Below, one piece after another: positions 25,785 through 35,301 of a DNA stretch of 64,000 bases. Source of the stretch: Acetobacter indonesiensis (GTDB lineage Bacteria; Pseudomonadota; Alphaproteobacteria; Acetobacterales; Acetobacteraceae). Position numbers and translations under genes: made by a program. Location: positions 1-64,000 of the forward strand of contig NZ_BAMW01000050.1 in the NCBI RefSeq assembly GCF_000963945.1, given 5' to 3'. The notes beneath the pieces are model-generated. The model searched no databases, was not told where the DNA came from, and worked only from the letters and a program-made list of their open reading frames with translations. The first letter of the stretch is position 1; every line of letters starts with the position of its first letter.

Positions 25785-28160
25785 ATGACCAAAGTGTATC
25801 GGGCGTGTCTTACGCCTATGTCTGTTGCGAGTGCTCTGTTTTTTTCCGCTCAGGCATTGGCATCTACTTCCCCCGATGTGCCAAACGCTGAAAAACATCC
25901 CAAACGCGAAAGCAAGCGGTTCAAGAAAACGGATGCACACACCGCAACGGACGTTGCCAGCATCAATGCAGAAGATGAAGAACGTCTGACTGTCAAAGGG
26001 CATGGGTTTAACACCATGCATCAGTCACTTGGTTTGTCGCGTATGCCGCAGGATGTCATGCATACGCCCCAGAATATCAACGTGGTGCCGCAAGCGTTGA
26101 TGAAACAGCAGAATGTCAAATCTCTGGATGAAGCGTTGCGGAACGTGCCGGGTGTCACTGCTTCTATTGGTGAAGGCGCGGGGGGTATGAATGGGGACCA
26201 GTTTCTTATTCGCGGTTTTCAGGCCCAGAACGATATCTATGAAGACGGATTAAGGGATTTTGGGGTTTACTCCAGAGACTCTTTTAATTTTGAATCCGTC
26301 TCTGTTATCAAAGGTCCATCTTCTGAAGTGTTTGGTAACGGGACAACAGGGGGTGCCATCAATATGGTCACCAAAACCCCGGGTCTGCATAATAGTTACT
26401 CCGCCGAATTTACAGGTGGCTCGGGAAGTTATTACCGGGGTACGCTTGATATTAATCAGAAGCTGGATAGCTCAACAGCGTTTCGTTTGACCGGAATGGG
26501 AGACGAACATAATGTTGTTGGTCGAGACTTTATCTATTCTCATCGCTGGGGGATTGCACCATCCTTAGCATTCGGCCTTGGGAAGCGCGCGACACTTGTT
26601 TTGCAGTATCTGCATCAGCAAGAAAACTCTGTACCTGATTTCGGTGTGCCGGTGGTAACAAAACCGGGTGCGTCTTACGGGCAGCCCATTACCGAATATG
26701 GTATTCGCCGTACTAATTGGTACGGGACGAATAATGACCAGAATTCAACCAATGATAATATGGAAACGGCCCGGTTTACCTATAAAGTGAACGACCATAT
26801 TACCATTTATGATGACCTGCGTGGCGGCCAGTACTATCGTAATTTTGCGGCGTCTAAAGCCACATGCGATACAACATGCGTGAATAACTATTTCAATGGC
26901 GACCCAGCGTCCGCATTGGTTGCACGGTCTGGGCCATCTGGTGCAGGGAAAGGTACCGGGCCTGGAACCTATATGGCTCCCCTGCCATATGAGCAAAGAA
27001 GCTGGTCGGTGCAAAATGTTGCGTCAATGGTTGCAAATTTTAACACGGGCTTTTTACGTCATCAGTTGGTTGCCGGGGTTGATATTGAACGCGTGAATGA
27101 TGTGCGCTCACAATCAACATATTTGAAAGCCAAGCCCTACGCGAATTTGGTAAATCCCAACCCCTATGTTGGTAATCTCGACCTTGTTCCGGGTGAGTCT
27201 AATCCTGCCGGTCTGGTTACATTAGGCAGTCTGGGGGCAAAACCGCATAGTAGTGGATACGGGTTTGATACAGGACTGTTTCTGTTTGACCAGATTTGGT
27301 TGACAAAATGGCTTTCTGTAAAAGGAGGCTTTCGTTGGGACCGTTGGCAGACAAGTTACAACCTGACCGGGGGAAATGTTGCAGCCAATCCTGACAAACA
27401 TTTTCATGATGTAAGTGGCGTGTTTAATCCGAACGTCAGCCTTGTTGCGACCCCTGATGAACATCAGACTTATTATTTTACATGGGCAAGTTCAACAACG
27501 CCTATGGGGATGTACGTTACCAACGGTTCGGTTCCTATTCGTCCCGGTACAAATTCCTTTGCCAGCCCAGAAAAAGCACAGCTTTACGAATTTGGTGCAA
27601 AATACAGCCTGTTTCATGACCGTATAGGGGCAACAGCATCTCTGTTCCGTCTTGATAAAGGAAACGCTATGAACGCTGACCCTGTCACAGGTGAAGTGCA
27701 GGGGTCATCAGACCGTCAGCGTAATCAGGGACTGGAATTGTCCGTAGGCGGAATTATTCTGCCGGGATGGAATGTAACTGCGACGTACGCTTTATATGAT
27801 AGCGACACGACCTATTCAGCTACACAGGCCAATCGCGGCAAAAATGTTCAATATGTGCCGCATAATCAGGCAACACTCTGGTCTGTTTATAACGCTTTTC
27901 CAAACACGCCGTACAATATTTCCTTCGGGGGAGGGGTTACATGGCGTCAACATGTTTGGTTAAATGCAGCCAATACACTGCGTGCACCAGCCAACCTCGA
28001 TTTCAGTGCGATGATTTCTCATCGGTTTGATAAACATTGGAAGATTTCCATGAATGGATACAATCTTGCCAACCGCCTGAATTATCAAAGCCTGTTTTCA
28101 AACCGTGCTACGCCTTCTGCCGGTAGAATGTTCTTGGGGGAAGTCAGTTTTACGTATTGA
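25785..28160 (+). CDS. TonB-dependent catecholate-type siderophore receptor (Fiu-like)
   Basis: This 791 aa receptor has an N-terminal signal peptide ending near AQALAS, then a TonB-box region (EERLTVKG). The plug carries SRMPQDVMHTPQNINVVP, LDEALRNVPGVTASIGEG and VIKGPSSEVFGNGTTGGAI, all typical of catecholate siderophore receptors of the Fiu/FepA-like group. The barrel ends in FLGEVSFTY with the terminal aromatic residue needed for outer-membrane insertion. It is divergent from another receptor around a Fur-like site and followed by a hairpin terminator at 28196. Confidence 0.9.
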   Translation: MTKVYRACLTPMSVASALFFSAQALASTSPDVPNAEKHPKRESKRFKKTDAHTATDVASINAEDEERLTVKGHGFNTMHQSLGLSRMPQDVMHTPQNINVVPQALMKQQNVKSLDEALRNVPGVTASIGEGAGGMNGDQFLIRGFQAQNDIYEDGLRDFGVYSRDSFNFESVSVIKGPSSEVFGNGTTGGAINMVTKTPGLHNSYSAEFTGGSGSYYRGTLDINQKLDSSTAFRLTGMGDEHNVVGRDFIYSHRWGIAPSLAFGLGKRATLVLQYLHQQENSVPDFGVPVVTKPGASYGQPITEYGIRRTNWYGTNNDQNSTNDNMETARFTYKVNDHITIYDDLRGGQYYRNFAASKATCDTTCVNNYFNGDPASALVARSGPSGAGKGTGPGTYMAPLPYEQRSWSVQNVASMVANFNTGFLRHQLVAGVDIERVNDVRSQSTYLKAKPYANLVNPNPYVGNLDLVPGESNPAGLVTLGSLGAKPHSSGYGFDTGLFLFDQIWLTKWLSVKGGFRWDRWQTSYNLTGGNVAANPDKHFHDVSGVFNPNVSLVATPDEHQTYYFTWASSTTPMGMYVTNGSVPIRPGTNSFASPEKAQLYEFGAKYSLFHDRIGATASLFRLDKGNAMNADPVTGEVQGSSDRQRNQGLELSVGGIILPGWNVTATYALYDSDTTYSATQANRGKNVQYVPHNQATLWSVYNAFPNTPYNISFGGGVTWRQHVWLNAANTLRAPANLDFSAMISHRFDKHWKISMNGYNLANRLNYQSLFSNRATPSAGRMFLGEVSFTY

Positions 28161-28195
28161 TTATGATAACTCAAAAATAGCGTAAATTTTCAACG

Positions 28196-28225
28196 AGAGA
28201 GGTTTACGATGTAAGCCTCTCTTGA
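28196..28225 (+). terminator. Terminator-like hairpin
   Basis: AGAGAGGTTTAC pairs with GTAAGCCTCTCT (12 bp, one wobble, 3-nt loop), 36 nt after the receptor stop. The T-run is poor. It lies between convergent genes. Confidence 0.5.
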
Positions 28226-28288
28226 ATCATAAAATATAATCTCAAATTTATTGAATTTCTTAATAGTAATAGACCAGGAAAGTATTTT

Positions 28289-29185
28289 TCAAAGTAGATC
28301 GTGTAATAATGGAATAATCCACTCCACGAATGCTTGGACACGTCGTGACAAATGTTTGCGGTGTGGGTAAAGAATTGTCATGGGGAGTGATGCTGCTCGC
28401 CAATCTGGCATGACCTCTTGTAAGTTTCCTTCTACAAGATGCTTTTTTACGTCGAAGGCCGGGATCTGAATTAGTCCAAGGCCAGCCAGACAGCACGCAA
28501 TGGACGCTTCTGCGCTGTTTACTGTTACACGACCTTTGACTGGCATCTGGCAGACCTCGCCATTTTCAACCCACTCCCAGTCTTCCACCCGTCCCGAACT
28601 GGGTGAAGCGTATCTGATAATATGATGATGACCCAGATCGTCAGGATTTGCAGGAGAACCATATCGTTCAAGATAAGTCGGGCTTGCCACGTTAATAAGG
28701 GCAAGATCGCCTACCTTACGGCCAATAAGGCCTGAATCTTGTAAAGGGCCTACCCGCAAAACGCAGTCAATTCCATCTTCAATCAGATTAACTGCGCGAT
28801 CTGTCATGCCAAGTTCAATATTAATATCTGGGTAGCGCTCTAAAAAATTCGGCAGGGCAGGGGCAACAATCAGCCTGCCAATTCGGCCTGGCAGATCAAC
28901 ACGGAGTAGCCCTTGGGGGCGGACAGAGTCCTGTTGAAACAGTGCTTCCACTTCTTCTACATCAGCCACTAGTCTTACACAGTGATCGTAAAATGCAGCG
29001 CCGTCAGGTGTGACAGAAACTGATCGGGTGGTACGCACCAATAATTGAGTACCGACCCGTGCTTCCAGTTCCTGAATAGCCGTGGAAATTGTCGAACGGG
29101 AGATCTTTAGCGTTGTGGCTGCCCGCGTGAAGCTGGCTGTTTCTACAATCCGGGCAAAAATACGAAACAGATCAATCCGGTCCAC
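28289..29185 (-). CDS. LysR-family regulator
   Basis: This LysR-type regulator has about 298 aa from GTG 29185 (304 aa from GTG 29203). The N-terminal winged helix begins DRIDLFRIFARIVETASFTRAA and continues STISTAIQELEARVGTQLLVRTTRSV. The C-terminal effector domain begins LLRVDLPGRIGRLIVAP, the CrgA-like subgroup. It is divergent from an SDR oxidoreductase across about 150 nt containing two inverted repeats, so it most likely controls that gene in response to a substrate of the enzyme. Confidence 0.9.
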   Translation of the reverse strand: MDRIDLFRIFARIVETASFTRAATTLKISRSTISTAIQELEARVGTQLLVRTTRSVSVTPDGAAFYDHCVRLVADVEEVEALFQQDSVRPQGLLRVDLPGRIGRLIVAPALPNFLERYPDINIELGMTDRAVNLIEDGIDCVLRVGPLQDSGLIGRKVGDLALINVASPTYLERYGSPANPDDLGHHHIIRYASPSSGRVEDWEWVENGEVCQMPVKGRVTVNSAEASIACCLAGLGLIQIPAFDVKKHLVEGNLQEVMPDWRAASLPMTILYPHRKHLSRRVQAFVEWIIPLLHDLL

Positions 29186-29224
29186 AGCACTGTTACTCCA
29201 CACGTAGGTTATAGATTGTTCGTA

Positions 29225-29274
29225 TTTTCCGACATGTATTGTCGAAAAATGGTATATTTATCATGATATCATGA
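29225..29274. promoter_or_regulatory. Inverted repeats between LysR and SDR genes
   Basis: TTTTCCGACA-TGTAT-TGTCGAAAA (29225-29248) is a near-perfect inverted repeat, and TCATGATATCATGA (29261-29274) is a perfect 14-bp palindrome. Both sit in the divergent promoter region, where LysR regulators normally bind. Confidence 0.5.
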
Positions 29275-29338
29275 ATGATACTCTCTCAACCAGCAAAGCG
29301 TGACTGGTACGTTCTTCATCGAACAGGGAGATAAACCC

Positions 29339-30112
29339 ATGGCAGACCATACTATTAACGGCAAAACCGTTCTGATTGCTGGCGGCGCAAAAAATCTGGG
29401 AAGTCTGATTGCGCGTGATCTTGCGGCTGCGGGGGCGAAAGCCATTGCAATCCATTACAACAGTGATGCCTCTAAAGCTGATGCAGAGAAAACACTTGCT
29501 GTTCTGAAAGACGCTGGTGTGCAGGCTGTCGCATTTCAGGCTGACCTGACAACAGCCGCTGCTACGACAAAATTATTCACGGATACGATTGCCGCTATCG
29601 GTAAGCTGGATATTGCGATCAACACGGTTGGTAAAGTGTTGAAGAAACCTATCGCAGAAACATCCGAAAGCGAATTTGATGCTATGTTCGCTGTGAATAC
29701 GAAAGCAGCTTATTTCTTTATCAAAGAAGCAGGCCTTCACCTGAATGATAATGGCAAACTTGTAACGCTGGTGACGTCACTTCTGGGCGCTTATACACCG
29801 TTCTATTCTACCTATGCGGGATCAAAAGCGGCGGTGGAACATTTCACGCGTGCTGCATCCAAAGAGTATGGTGCCCGTGGTATTTCCGTGAATGCAATCG
29901 GACCGGGCCCTATGGACACCCCGTTTTTCTACGGTCAGGAAGCACCAGATGCCGTGGTATACCATAAATCTGCTGCTGCATTGTCAGCATTTAGCAAAAC
30001 GGGTTTGACTGATATTGAAGATATTGCACCGTTTGTTCGCTTTCTGGTCTCGGACGGTTGGTGGGTGACGGGGCAGACCATTCTGGTCAACGGCGGGTAC
30101 ACCACTAAATAA
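29339..30112 (+). CDS. Short-chain dehydrogenase/reductase
   Basis: This 257 aa classical SDR has IAGGAKNLGSLIARDLAA for cofactor binding, NTVGK, Tyr-Lys in YSTYAGSKAA, the NAIGPGPMDTPFF loop and a C-terminal TGQTILVNGGY. ATG 29339 is chosen because AGGGAG lies 10 nt upstream; the longer frame from 29300 starts in the promoter. It is probably regulated by the divergent LysR gene. The substrate is unknown. No true terminator is obvious after it, only an imperfect CCTACA/TGTAGG pairing with a large loop. Confidence 0.9.
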   Translation: MADHTINGKTVLIAGGAKNLGSLIARDLAAAGAKAIAIHYNSDASKADAEKTLAVLKDAGVQAVAFQADLTTAAATTKLFTDTIAAIGKLDIAINTVGKVLKKPIAETSESEFDAMFAVNTKAAYFFIKEAGLHLNDNGKLVTLVTSLLGAYTPFYSTYAGSKAAVEHFTRAASKEYGARGISVNAIGPGPMDTPFFYGQEAPDAVVYHKSAAALSAFSKTGLTDIEDIAPFVRFLVSDGWWVTGQTILVNGGYTTK

Positions 30113-30405
30113 TCAAATTTACAAAAATATAAAAACCTACAGGATGGATGCGGAATATATTTATCTTGTAGGATTTTTCTGTTTGAGGATACTGTATTTT
30201 TTAATTTAGAGAGTCATTTTTCAAGATTGTCGACAGTATATTCTTTTTGATAAGATATTGATCGGTAAAAAATATAGAAATGTTTGTATCGTATAAAAAT
30301 GAAAGTTAATGAGGAATATTTCTTCTGCGAGAAACATATTAATAACATCCGATATAATTATTTAGAAAGTTTCTGTAAAATAGATGGAATAAGGAGAAAA
30401 CTATC
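30113..30405. other. AT-rich intergenic stretch
   Basis: This 293-nt, strongly AT-rich stretch has no coding signal. A CCTACA/TGTAGG inverted repeat near 30140-30175 with flanking A and T runs may end the SDR transcript. An AAGGAG ribosome site at its right end serves the next gene. Confidence 0.5.
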
Positions 30406-30999
30406 ATGGTTCTGCATCCATTGACTTCTCCTGACATCTTCCAGCATGTCCGCATGATTATGGGTATGGTGGTCGGTTTAAGTGTAACACGGCTTCTGAC
30501 AGGTCTTGTGCGTATCATTCAACACCCCAACCAGACACGGATTTATCCGGTACATATTGGTTGGGTTCTGACTCTACTTTTAATGTTAATGCATTTTTGG
30601 TGGTGGGAGTTGTGGTTGATTGAACTACCGATGTGGCGGTTTGAAACGTATCTGTTTCTGATTCTGTATGCGATTGTACTCTTTTTTCTAAGTGCATTTT
30701 TATTTCCAGAATCTATTAGCGACTATACCGGATATGAGGATTTTTTTATTTCCAGACGAAAATGGTTTTTTTCATTTTTTGCACTAACAGTAATTTTTGA
30801 TTTAATTGACACTCTTATTAAAGGACCAGAACACTACGCATTATTTTCTATAGAGTATTGGTTTCGTATTCCCGTTTATCTTGCTTTATGTGGCGTAGCG
30901 ATTGTTTCGACTAATCGCCGTTTCCACATTGCATTCGTGAGTATGGGTTTGCTTTATGAGATGTCATGGATAATCAGGCATTTCGAGACATTATCTTGA
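30406..30999 (+). CDS. Unknown polytopic membrane protein
   Basis: I do not recognise this 197 aa protein. It is very hydrophobic, with five or six predicted membrane helices and many aromatic residues (for example MHFWWWELWLIELPMWRF). A charged SDYTGYEDFFISRRKW loop sits near the middle. AAGGAG precedes the ATG, so it is likely expressed. The gene is AT-rich and lies at the left edge of the accessory region, alone on its strand, so context gives no function. Confidence 0.7.
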   Translation: MVLHPLTSPDIFQHVRMIMGMVVGLSVTRLLTGLVRIIQHPNQTRIYPVHIGWVLTLLLMLMHFWWWELWLIELPMWRFETYLFLILYAIVLFFLSAFLFPESISDYTGYEDFFISRRKWFFSFFALTVIFDLIDTLIKGPEHYALFSIEYWFRIPVYLALCGVAIVSTNRRFHIAFVSMGLLYEMSWIIRHFETLS

Positions 31000-31104
31000 A
31001 TCGTAATAATTTGGAATGACTGTTTAAAATATACCTTAAAAATTTTCTGGTCAATTCTAGTAAAGATGATGCAGATTTGTGTATCTGCATCCCCTTTTTT
31101 CTAA

Positions 31105-33783
31105 TTAAGCAGAAAGAATTTCTTTGAATCTAGTTTGTTCTGATACAAAATATGGTCCAGAAGAACAAATAGTCAAAGTGAGTAAACCCATTTGATTACT
31201 CACTATATCATGAATATGCAGCTTGGCAGAACCATTTGTCCACGCAGACCGATTCTGTGTGGTCCGAGCATACCAACCATGTGGCGGTTTAGATTTCAGA
31301 TGTTCTACAATATCGTGTTTTTCCTTGCCCGTCATAAAGGTAATGTCCCCAATTTCTACGCCCAGTTCACGTCGGTCATCAACAAACGGGCCAATAATGT
31401 CTGATGGGCGGCTGGTACGCGATACGATATGTACGTATTCTGTGTGAGGGGGCAGCATAAAGCTGTATTTTCCATCTTCATGACGTACCGCACGTACAAG
31501 ATGGGTTTTGTCGGTCACAAGATGTAGACCGGAATCATCAGTGATTTGTGCCTCAAACCCATTTTGTGCCTGCCCGAAAAGTTCAATACTGCGTGTTTCG
31601 AGCTTGCGATAAATGGGCTCTACAAAATTACGCTCGACACATAGAGGGGCGGCTGCATCATTCTCCCAGCTATGATTCGTGCCATAGAGAGCAATGACAG
31701 GTCCTTCCTGAGTAAATGTCCGACGGTTTCCGGTATCTAGGTAGCTTTCCGTCAATGTACCATTCGCACGAATAACGGAATGCTGTTCAGTTTCTACGTG
31801 GTAGTAATCATAAGCGCTTATGCTGGTATCATAGAGAATGGAGTTCCCATTGATTAGCATACGCGCAGGAATAAACCGTCCGTTCAAAAACAGACTATGT
31901 TCAGCAGTAACAAGCAGATCTTTGTAAGGTACACCATCTGCAATGGAATCTTTACGAATACGTACCGGGTAGCCGGCTTCATCTGTGCGTTGCCTAGTCC
32001 GCACTACAGTATGAGCTTTGCCCACCCAGCTTACTGTAACCGTTTTAGCTACGTTTTGATTATATGAAATAATTTTATCGCCTTTGCGCAGGTCTTCGAC
32101 AGCAATATCTCCTTCCAGTGTTTCAATCATGCTACCACTTAGGAAGCACACTTCCGCAAGAGACCCACCACTTCCGTCGTCAGCAAGTACAAAGCCGGTA
32201 TTTTTCACACCGGGGATATTGAGGGTAATCGTCGTATTGTTAGAAAGCGTAATGACCACCTGATCGTCTGACGGGTAAGCATAGGATACCCCATTAGCCG
32301 AGACACCGGCCAAATCAATACTGTCAGAATCACCGAGAGCATTCCCGCTAAATCCGTTGATAATGGTGTTTACAATGCCGCCATTTTCCAAACCGGAAAT
32401 GGTTAACCCGTGGTTGGCATCGCTAGGCAGGACAACTGATCCACCAGCGTTGTTCCAGATTGTAGCAGATCCGCCAGCCTGAAGGGTAATGGTTCCAGAA
32501 ATGTTTCCGCCGCTTTCGACGCTGACAATACCTGCGCTGCCGACGTTTGTGTTACCTAGCGTTGCGTTTGAAGCAACATAAATTTCCCCACCCGCCGTGA
32601 TAGTATTATCATCTGCACTGCCACCGCTGGCAATATCTAGTACGCCGCTGGAATTAATTGTTGTGCCCGTTGCAGAGCCCTGCAATCCAAGCCCACCACG
32701 GCTGTTAATGATGGTGTTGATGGCAGAACCGCCAGCACTCACCTGTAACTGTGCCCAGTCACCTACAGTGACGTTTGACATCGTTGCGCCACTAGAAACG
32801 AGTACGCTTGGAACGGAAGAGCCGTTGCCATTGATGCTAGCACCGGTAACAGCGGCAGAATTGAGTGTACCACCGCCGTCAACGACTACCTGACCACTGA
32901 CGACCGTTGTGTTTGTTGCGACGCCGCCGGACACAATTTCAAGCAAACCAGTACGGTTAATTGTTGTGTTCGTGGCGGAGCCAACCAGCCCAACTTGCCC
33001 ATTGCTTGCAACTGTTGTTAGGTCGGCCAATCCCCCGGATTGAACATATAGCGTGCCGAAATCATTGAGCGTAATGTTAGAAACAACGCCACCGTTATTA
33101 ACGGTTATGAGGTTTCCTGAAACAAAAGTGCCACGTAAAAGAGAAGCCCCAGATTCGACTATGACTGAAGCTGCGCCTTGCTGAGGGCTTTCACCTGTAT
33201 CGACCGCGCCGCTTTTTAATATAAGTTTGCCACCACTCGATCCCCACTGAAAATATGGGGGAGAATTATAAGCACTGATCGTGCCACCATTCAGTGTGAC
33301 ACCGCTCTCATTTGCTCCAGATGAGAAAATGGCAGTTGCACCCGCGTTTATGGTTGTGTTGGAAAGTGTTCCTCCTCCATTAACAACAATGCTGTTTCCA
33401 GATTGAAGCGTAGAGCTTGAAAGAGTTGCGCCAGACTGAATAAAAATTGACGCGCTACCAGCTTTTGGATTCTCATTTGTATCGACAGCTCCGCTTGCTA
33501 AGACAAGAGATCCGCCACTGGAGCCCCACGAAAAGAAAGTTCCGTTAGAAGCATATGAGAATATTGTGCCGCCATTTAACGTGGCTCCGCCAGAAAGAAG
33601 GCCGTTTGTGTTGATCGTTACTTTGCCACCTGAAGCTATCGTAATAGGACCTGTATAAGTGCCTCCGCCTTGTATAACGACAGAGCTATATTTTGCTCCA
33701 TAAAAATTTCCCGTTGGAATTGTACCGTTCCCGGTCGTGACGTAATCATCAACATACAAAATACCATTGGTCACTGAAGACAT
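31105..33783 (-). CDS. Hint-domain repeat protein, adhesin-like
   Basis: This 892 aa protein has two parts. The first ~530 residues are imperfect repeats of about 20 aa rich in Gly, Thr, Ser and Val (units such as SGGVATNTTVVSG, GGGTLNSAAV), the pattern of AIDA-type autotransporter passengers that fold as a beta-helix. The C-terminal part holds a Hint (Hint_2) domain starting at Cys546 (EVCFLSGSMIETLEGDIAVEDL) with a LVTAEHSLFL motif. Hint domains can cleave the peptide bond before that Cys. No signal peptide, beta-barrel or anchor is visible, so the export route is unclear. AAGGAAAACAG precedes the ATG. Two paralogous LysR genes lie just upstream in the opposite direction. Confidence 0.8.
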   Translation of the reverse strand: MSSVTNGILYVDDYVTTGNGTIPTGNFYGAKYSSVVIQGGGTYTGPITIASGGKVTINTNGLLSGGATLNGGTIFSYASNGTFFSWGSSGGSLVLASGAVDTNENPKAGSASIFIQSGATLSSSTLQSGNSIVVNGGGTLSNTTINAGATAIFSSGANESGVTLNGGTISAYNSPPYFQWGSSGGKLILKSGAVDTGESPQQGAASVIVESGASLLRGTFVSGNLITVNNGGVVSNITLNDFGTLYVQSGGLADLTTVASNGQVGLVGSATNTTINRTGLLEIVSGGVATNTTVVSGQVVVDGGGTLNSAAVTGASINGNGSSVPSVLVSSGATMSNVTVGDWAQLQVSAGGSAINTIINSRGGLGLQGSATGTTINSSGVLDIASGGSADDNTITAGGEIYVASNATLGNTNVGSAGIVSVESGGNISGTITLQAGGSATIWNNAGGSVVLPSDANHGLTISGLENGGIVNTIINGFSGNALGDSDSIDLAGVSANGVSYAYPSDDQVVITLSNNTTITLNIPGVKNTGFVLADDGSGGSLAEVCFLSGSMIETLEGDIAVEDLRKGDKIISYNQNVAKTVTVSWVGKAHTVVRTRQRTDEAGYPVRIRKDSIADGVPYKDLLVTAEHSLFLNGRFIPARMLINGNSILYDTSISAYDYYHVETEQHSVIRANGTLTESYLDTGNRRTFTQEGPVIALYGTNHSWENDAAAPLCVERNFVEPIYRKLETRSIELFGQAQNGFEAQITDDSGLHLVTDKTHLVRAVRHEDGKYSFMLPPHTEYVHIVSRTSRPSDIIGPFVDDRRELGVEIGDITFMTGKEKHDIVEHLKSKPPHGWYARTTQNRSAWTNGSAKLHIHDIVSNQMGLLTLTICSSGPYFVSEQTRFKEILSA

Positions 33784-34080
33784 TCTGTTTTCCTTAACGA
33801 TATCTTACACGAAATATTATAATGTTGAGAAACCAATCCATAGATTTGTTAAGAAAAACAGACGGCTTATCCTCACTATTAAAAATGTATCAGTTTGACT
33901 AACAAGGTTACATCGAAAAAAAGTTTACAAGCGTCAACCGTTTGGTTTTTTCAAAGATTTCTGTTTAATGTTCTATCTTGCGTTAGGCGGTGGATTATAA
34001 ATCTCAATGTAAAAATGTTGGTTTAGATATTCAAATAAAACAAAATAAAAATTTTTCAGATAGTTTTGGGTTTAGAAGAA
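33784..34080. other. AT-rich divergent promoter region
   Basis: This roughly 300-nt AT-rich stretch lies between the Hint-domain gene and the first LysR gene, with no coding signal. It should contain both promoters, but I see no convincing palindrome. Confidence 0.5.
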
Positions 34081-35016
34081 ATGAAAAAGATACCTGATTT
34101 ACGTCAACATATGAAACTAAGACATTTTAGACTTGTTGAAATATTATTTCATACAAGAAGTATCAGGCTTGCTTCTGAACGACTGAATATTACGCCGGCT
34201 GCGGTTTCAAAGGCGTGTCTGGAGCTTGAAAATATTTTAGGTACCAAACTTTTTATAAGAAAAGCTGGGGGGCTTATACCTAATCCTCTTTGCGAACGTC
34301 TTATCGTTGCAGGGAGAAGGATAGACGCAGAACTGAAAAATTTAATGGTGGATATTACGCTTCATGAAGAAAGTTTCCATGATAGTGTAAAAATCGGCTT
34401 TCAGACACCGATGTTGCAGGATGCGATTGTTCGGGGTGTTGCAAAAATGAAGAAAATTCACCCCAATCTTAATTTAACTCTTGAATATGCTTCTCGGCAA
34501 AATCTTCTTTCTGGGTTAGAGGCAAACCAATACGATTTTATCTTTATCAATTTGACCGATATAACATCGCGTGCACGATTTAAAACGCAATCGTTAGGGA
34601 AAGAGCAATACGTCATAGCCAGTATGGAGGAAATTCATTCTATTCCAGATGTTATCGAAAAATGGGCGGAGTTTTCATCTGCGACATGGGTGTTGCCGAT
34701 ACCTGGATTAGCAATGAGGGATAGATTTGACTCTGTGCTGGCAGCAAGAGGATTGTCTCTTCCAAAGCGTCGTATTGAAATCAACTCCCCTGTCGGGGGG
34801 GAGAAAATAGTAGCTCTTTCCGATGCTTATACTTTACTCCCTCTCACCATGCTGAAGGCATTGGGACGTACAATCGATGAGGCAGAGACATCGTTACGAT
34901 TTTTACCAGAGATGCAATTAGAAAATGGGATCGTATCGTTACAGGATACGAGCTTGAGTGCAGCAGCACAATATGCAAGTGAATTTATCATAAAAAAAAT
35001 TAAGAAAACATCATAA
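34081..35016 (+). CDS. LysR-family regulator, paralogue A
   Basis: This 311 aa regulator has HTH segment LRHFRLVEILFHTRSIRLASERLNITPAAVSKACLELENILGTKLF-like in pattern, followed by an effector-binding domain. ATG 34081 is preferred over TTG 34066. The next gene encodes a close paralogue of the same length. AT-rich codon use sets it apart from the flanking core genes. Divergent from the Hint-domain gene, which it may control. Confidence 0.87.
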   Translation: MKKIPDLRQHMKLRHFRLVEILFHTRSIRLASERLNITPAAVSKACLELENILGTKLFIRKAGGLIPNPLCERLIVAGRRIDAELKNLMVDITLHEESFHDSVKIGFQTPMLQDAIVRGVAKMKKIHPNLNLTLEYASRQNLLSGLEANQYDFIFINLTDITSRARFKTQSLGKEQYVIASMEEIHSIPDVIEKWAEFSSATWVLPIPGLAMRDRFDSVLAARGLSLPKRRIEINSPVGGEKIVALSDAYTLLPLTMLKALGRTIDEAETSLRFLPEMQLENGIVSLQDTSLSAAAQYASEFIIKKIKKTS

Positions 35017-35301
35017 AAAACAGTAAGTAAAAAATTATTGCCTTTCATAATTAAATATTTATTTCTGGAGTATTTATTTTATCTATAGTTTATAAAAAAA
35101 TAAAATTGAATGTATAAAAATAATGTTTGGTATTAGCAAATAAAAAAAGTAAATTAAATTACTCAATATAATTAAACCTAAGAAAGGATATATATTATCT
35201 CTTGTTAGCCCAAAACTATATGAATATTTTCAATTAAAATTATTGGTTTCGTCCAATGAGAAATAAAAACGCTCAAACCGGACGTGGTGAGGGAAACTGT
35301 T
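35017..35301. other. Very AT-rich gap between LysR paralogues
   Basis: This 285-nt stretch is almost entirely A and T, with no open frame of note. AGGGA at 35289-35293 is the ribosome site of the following gene. Confidence 0.5.

Noticed and set aside
30137-30175. Possible terminator after the SDR gene
   Set aside because: The arms are short (6 bp) and the loop is over 20 nt; not supported well enough to list as a terminator.
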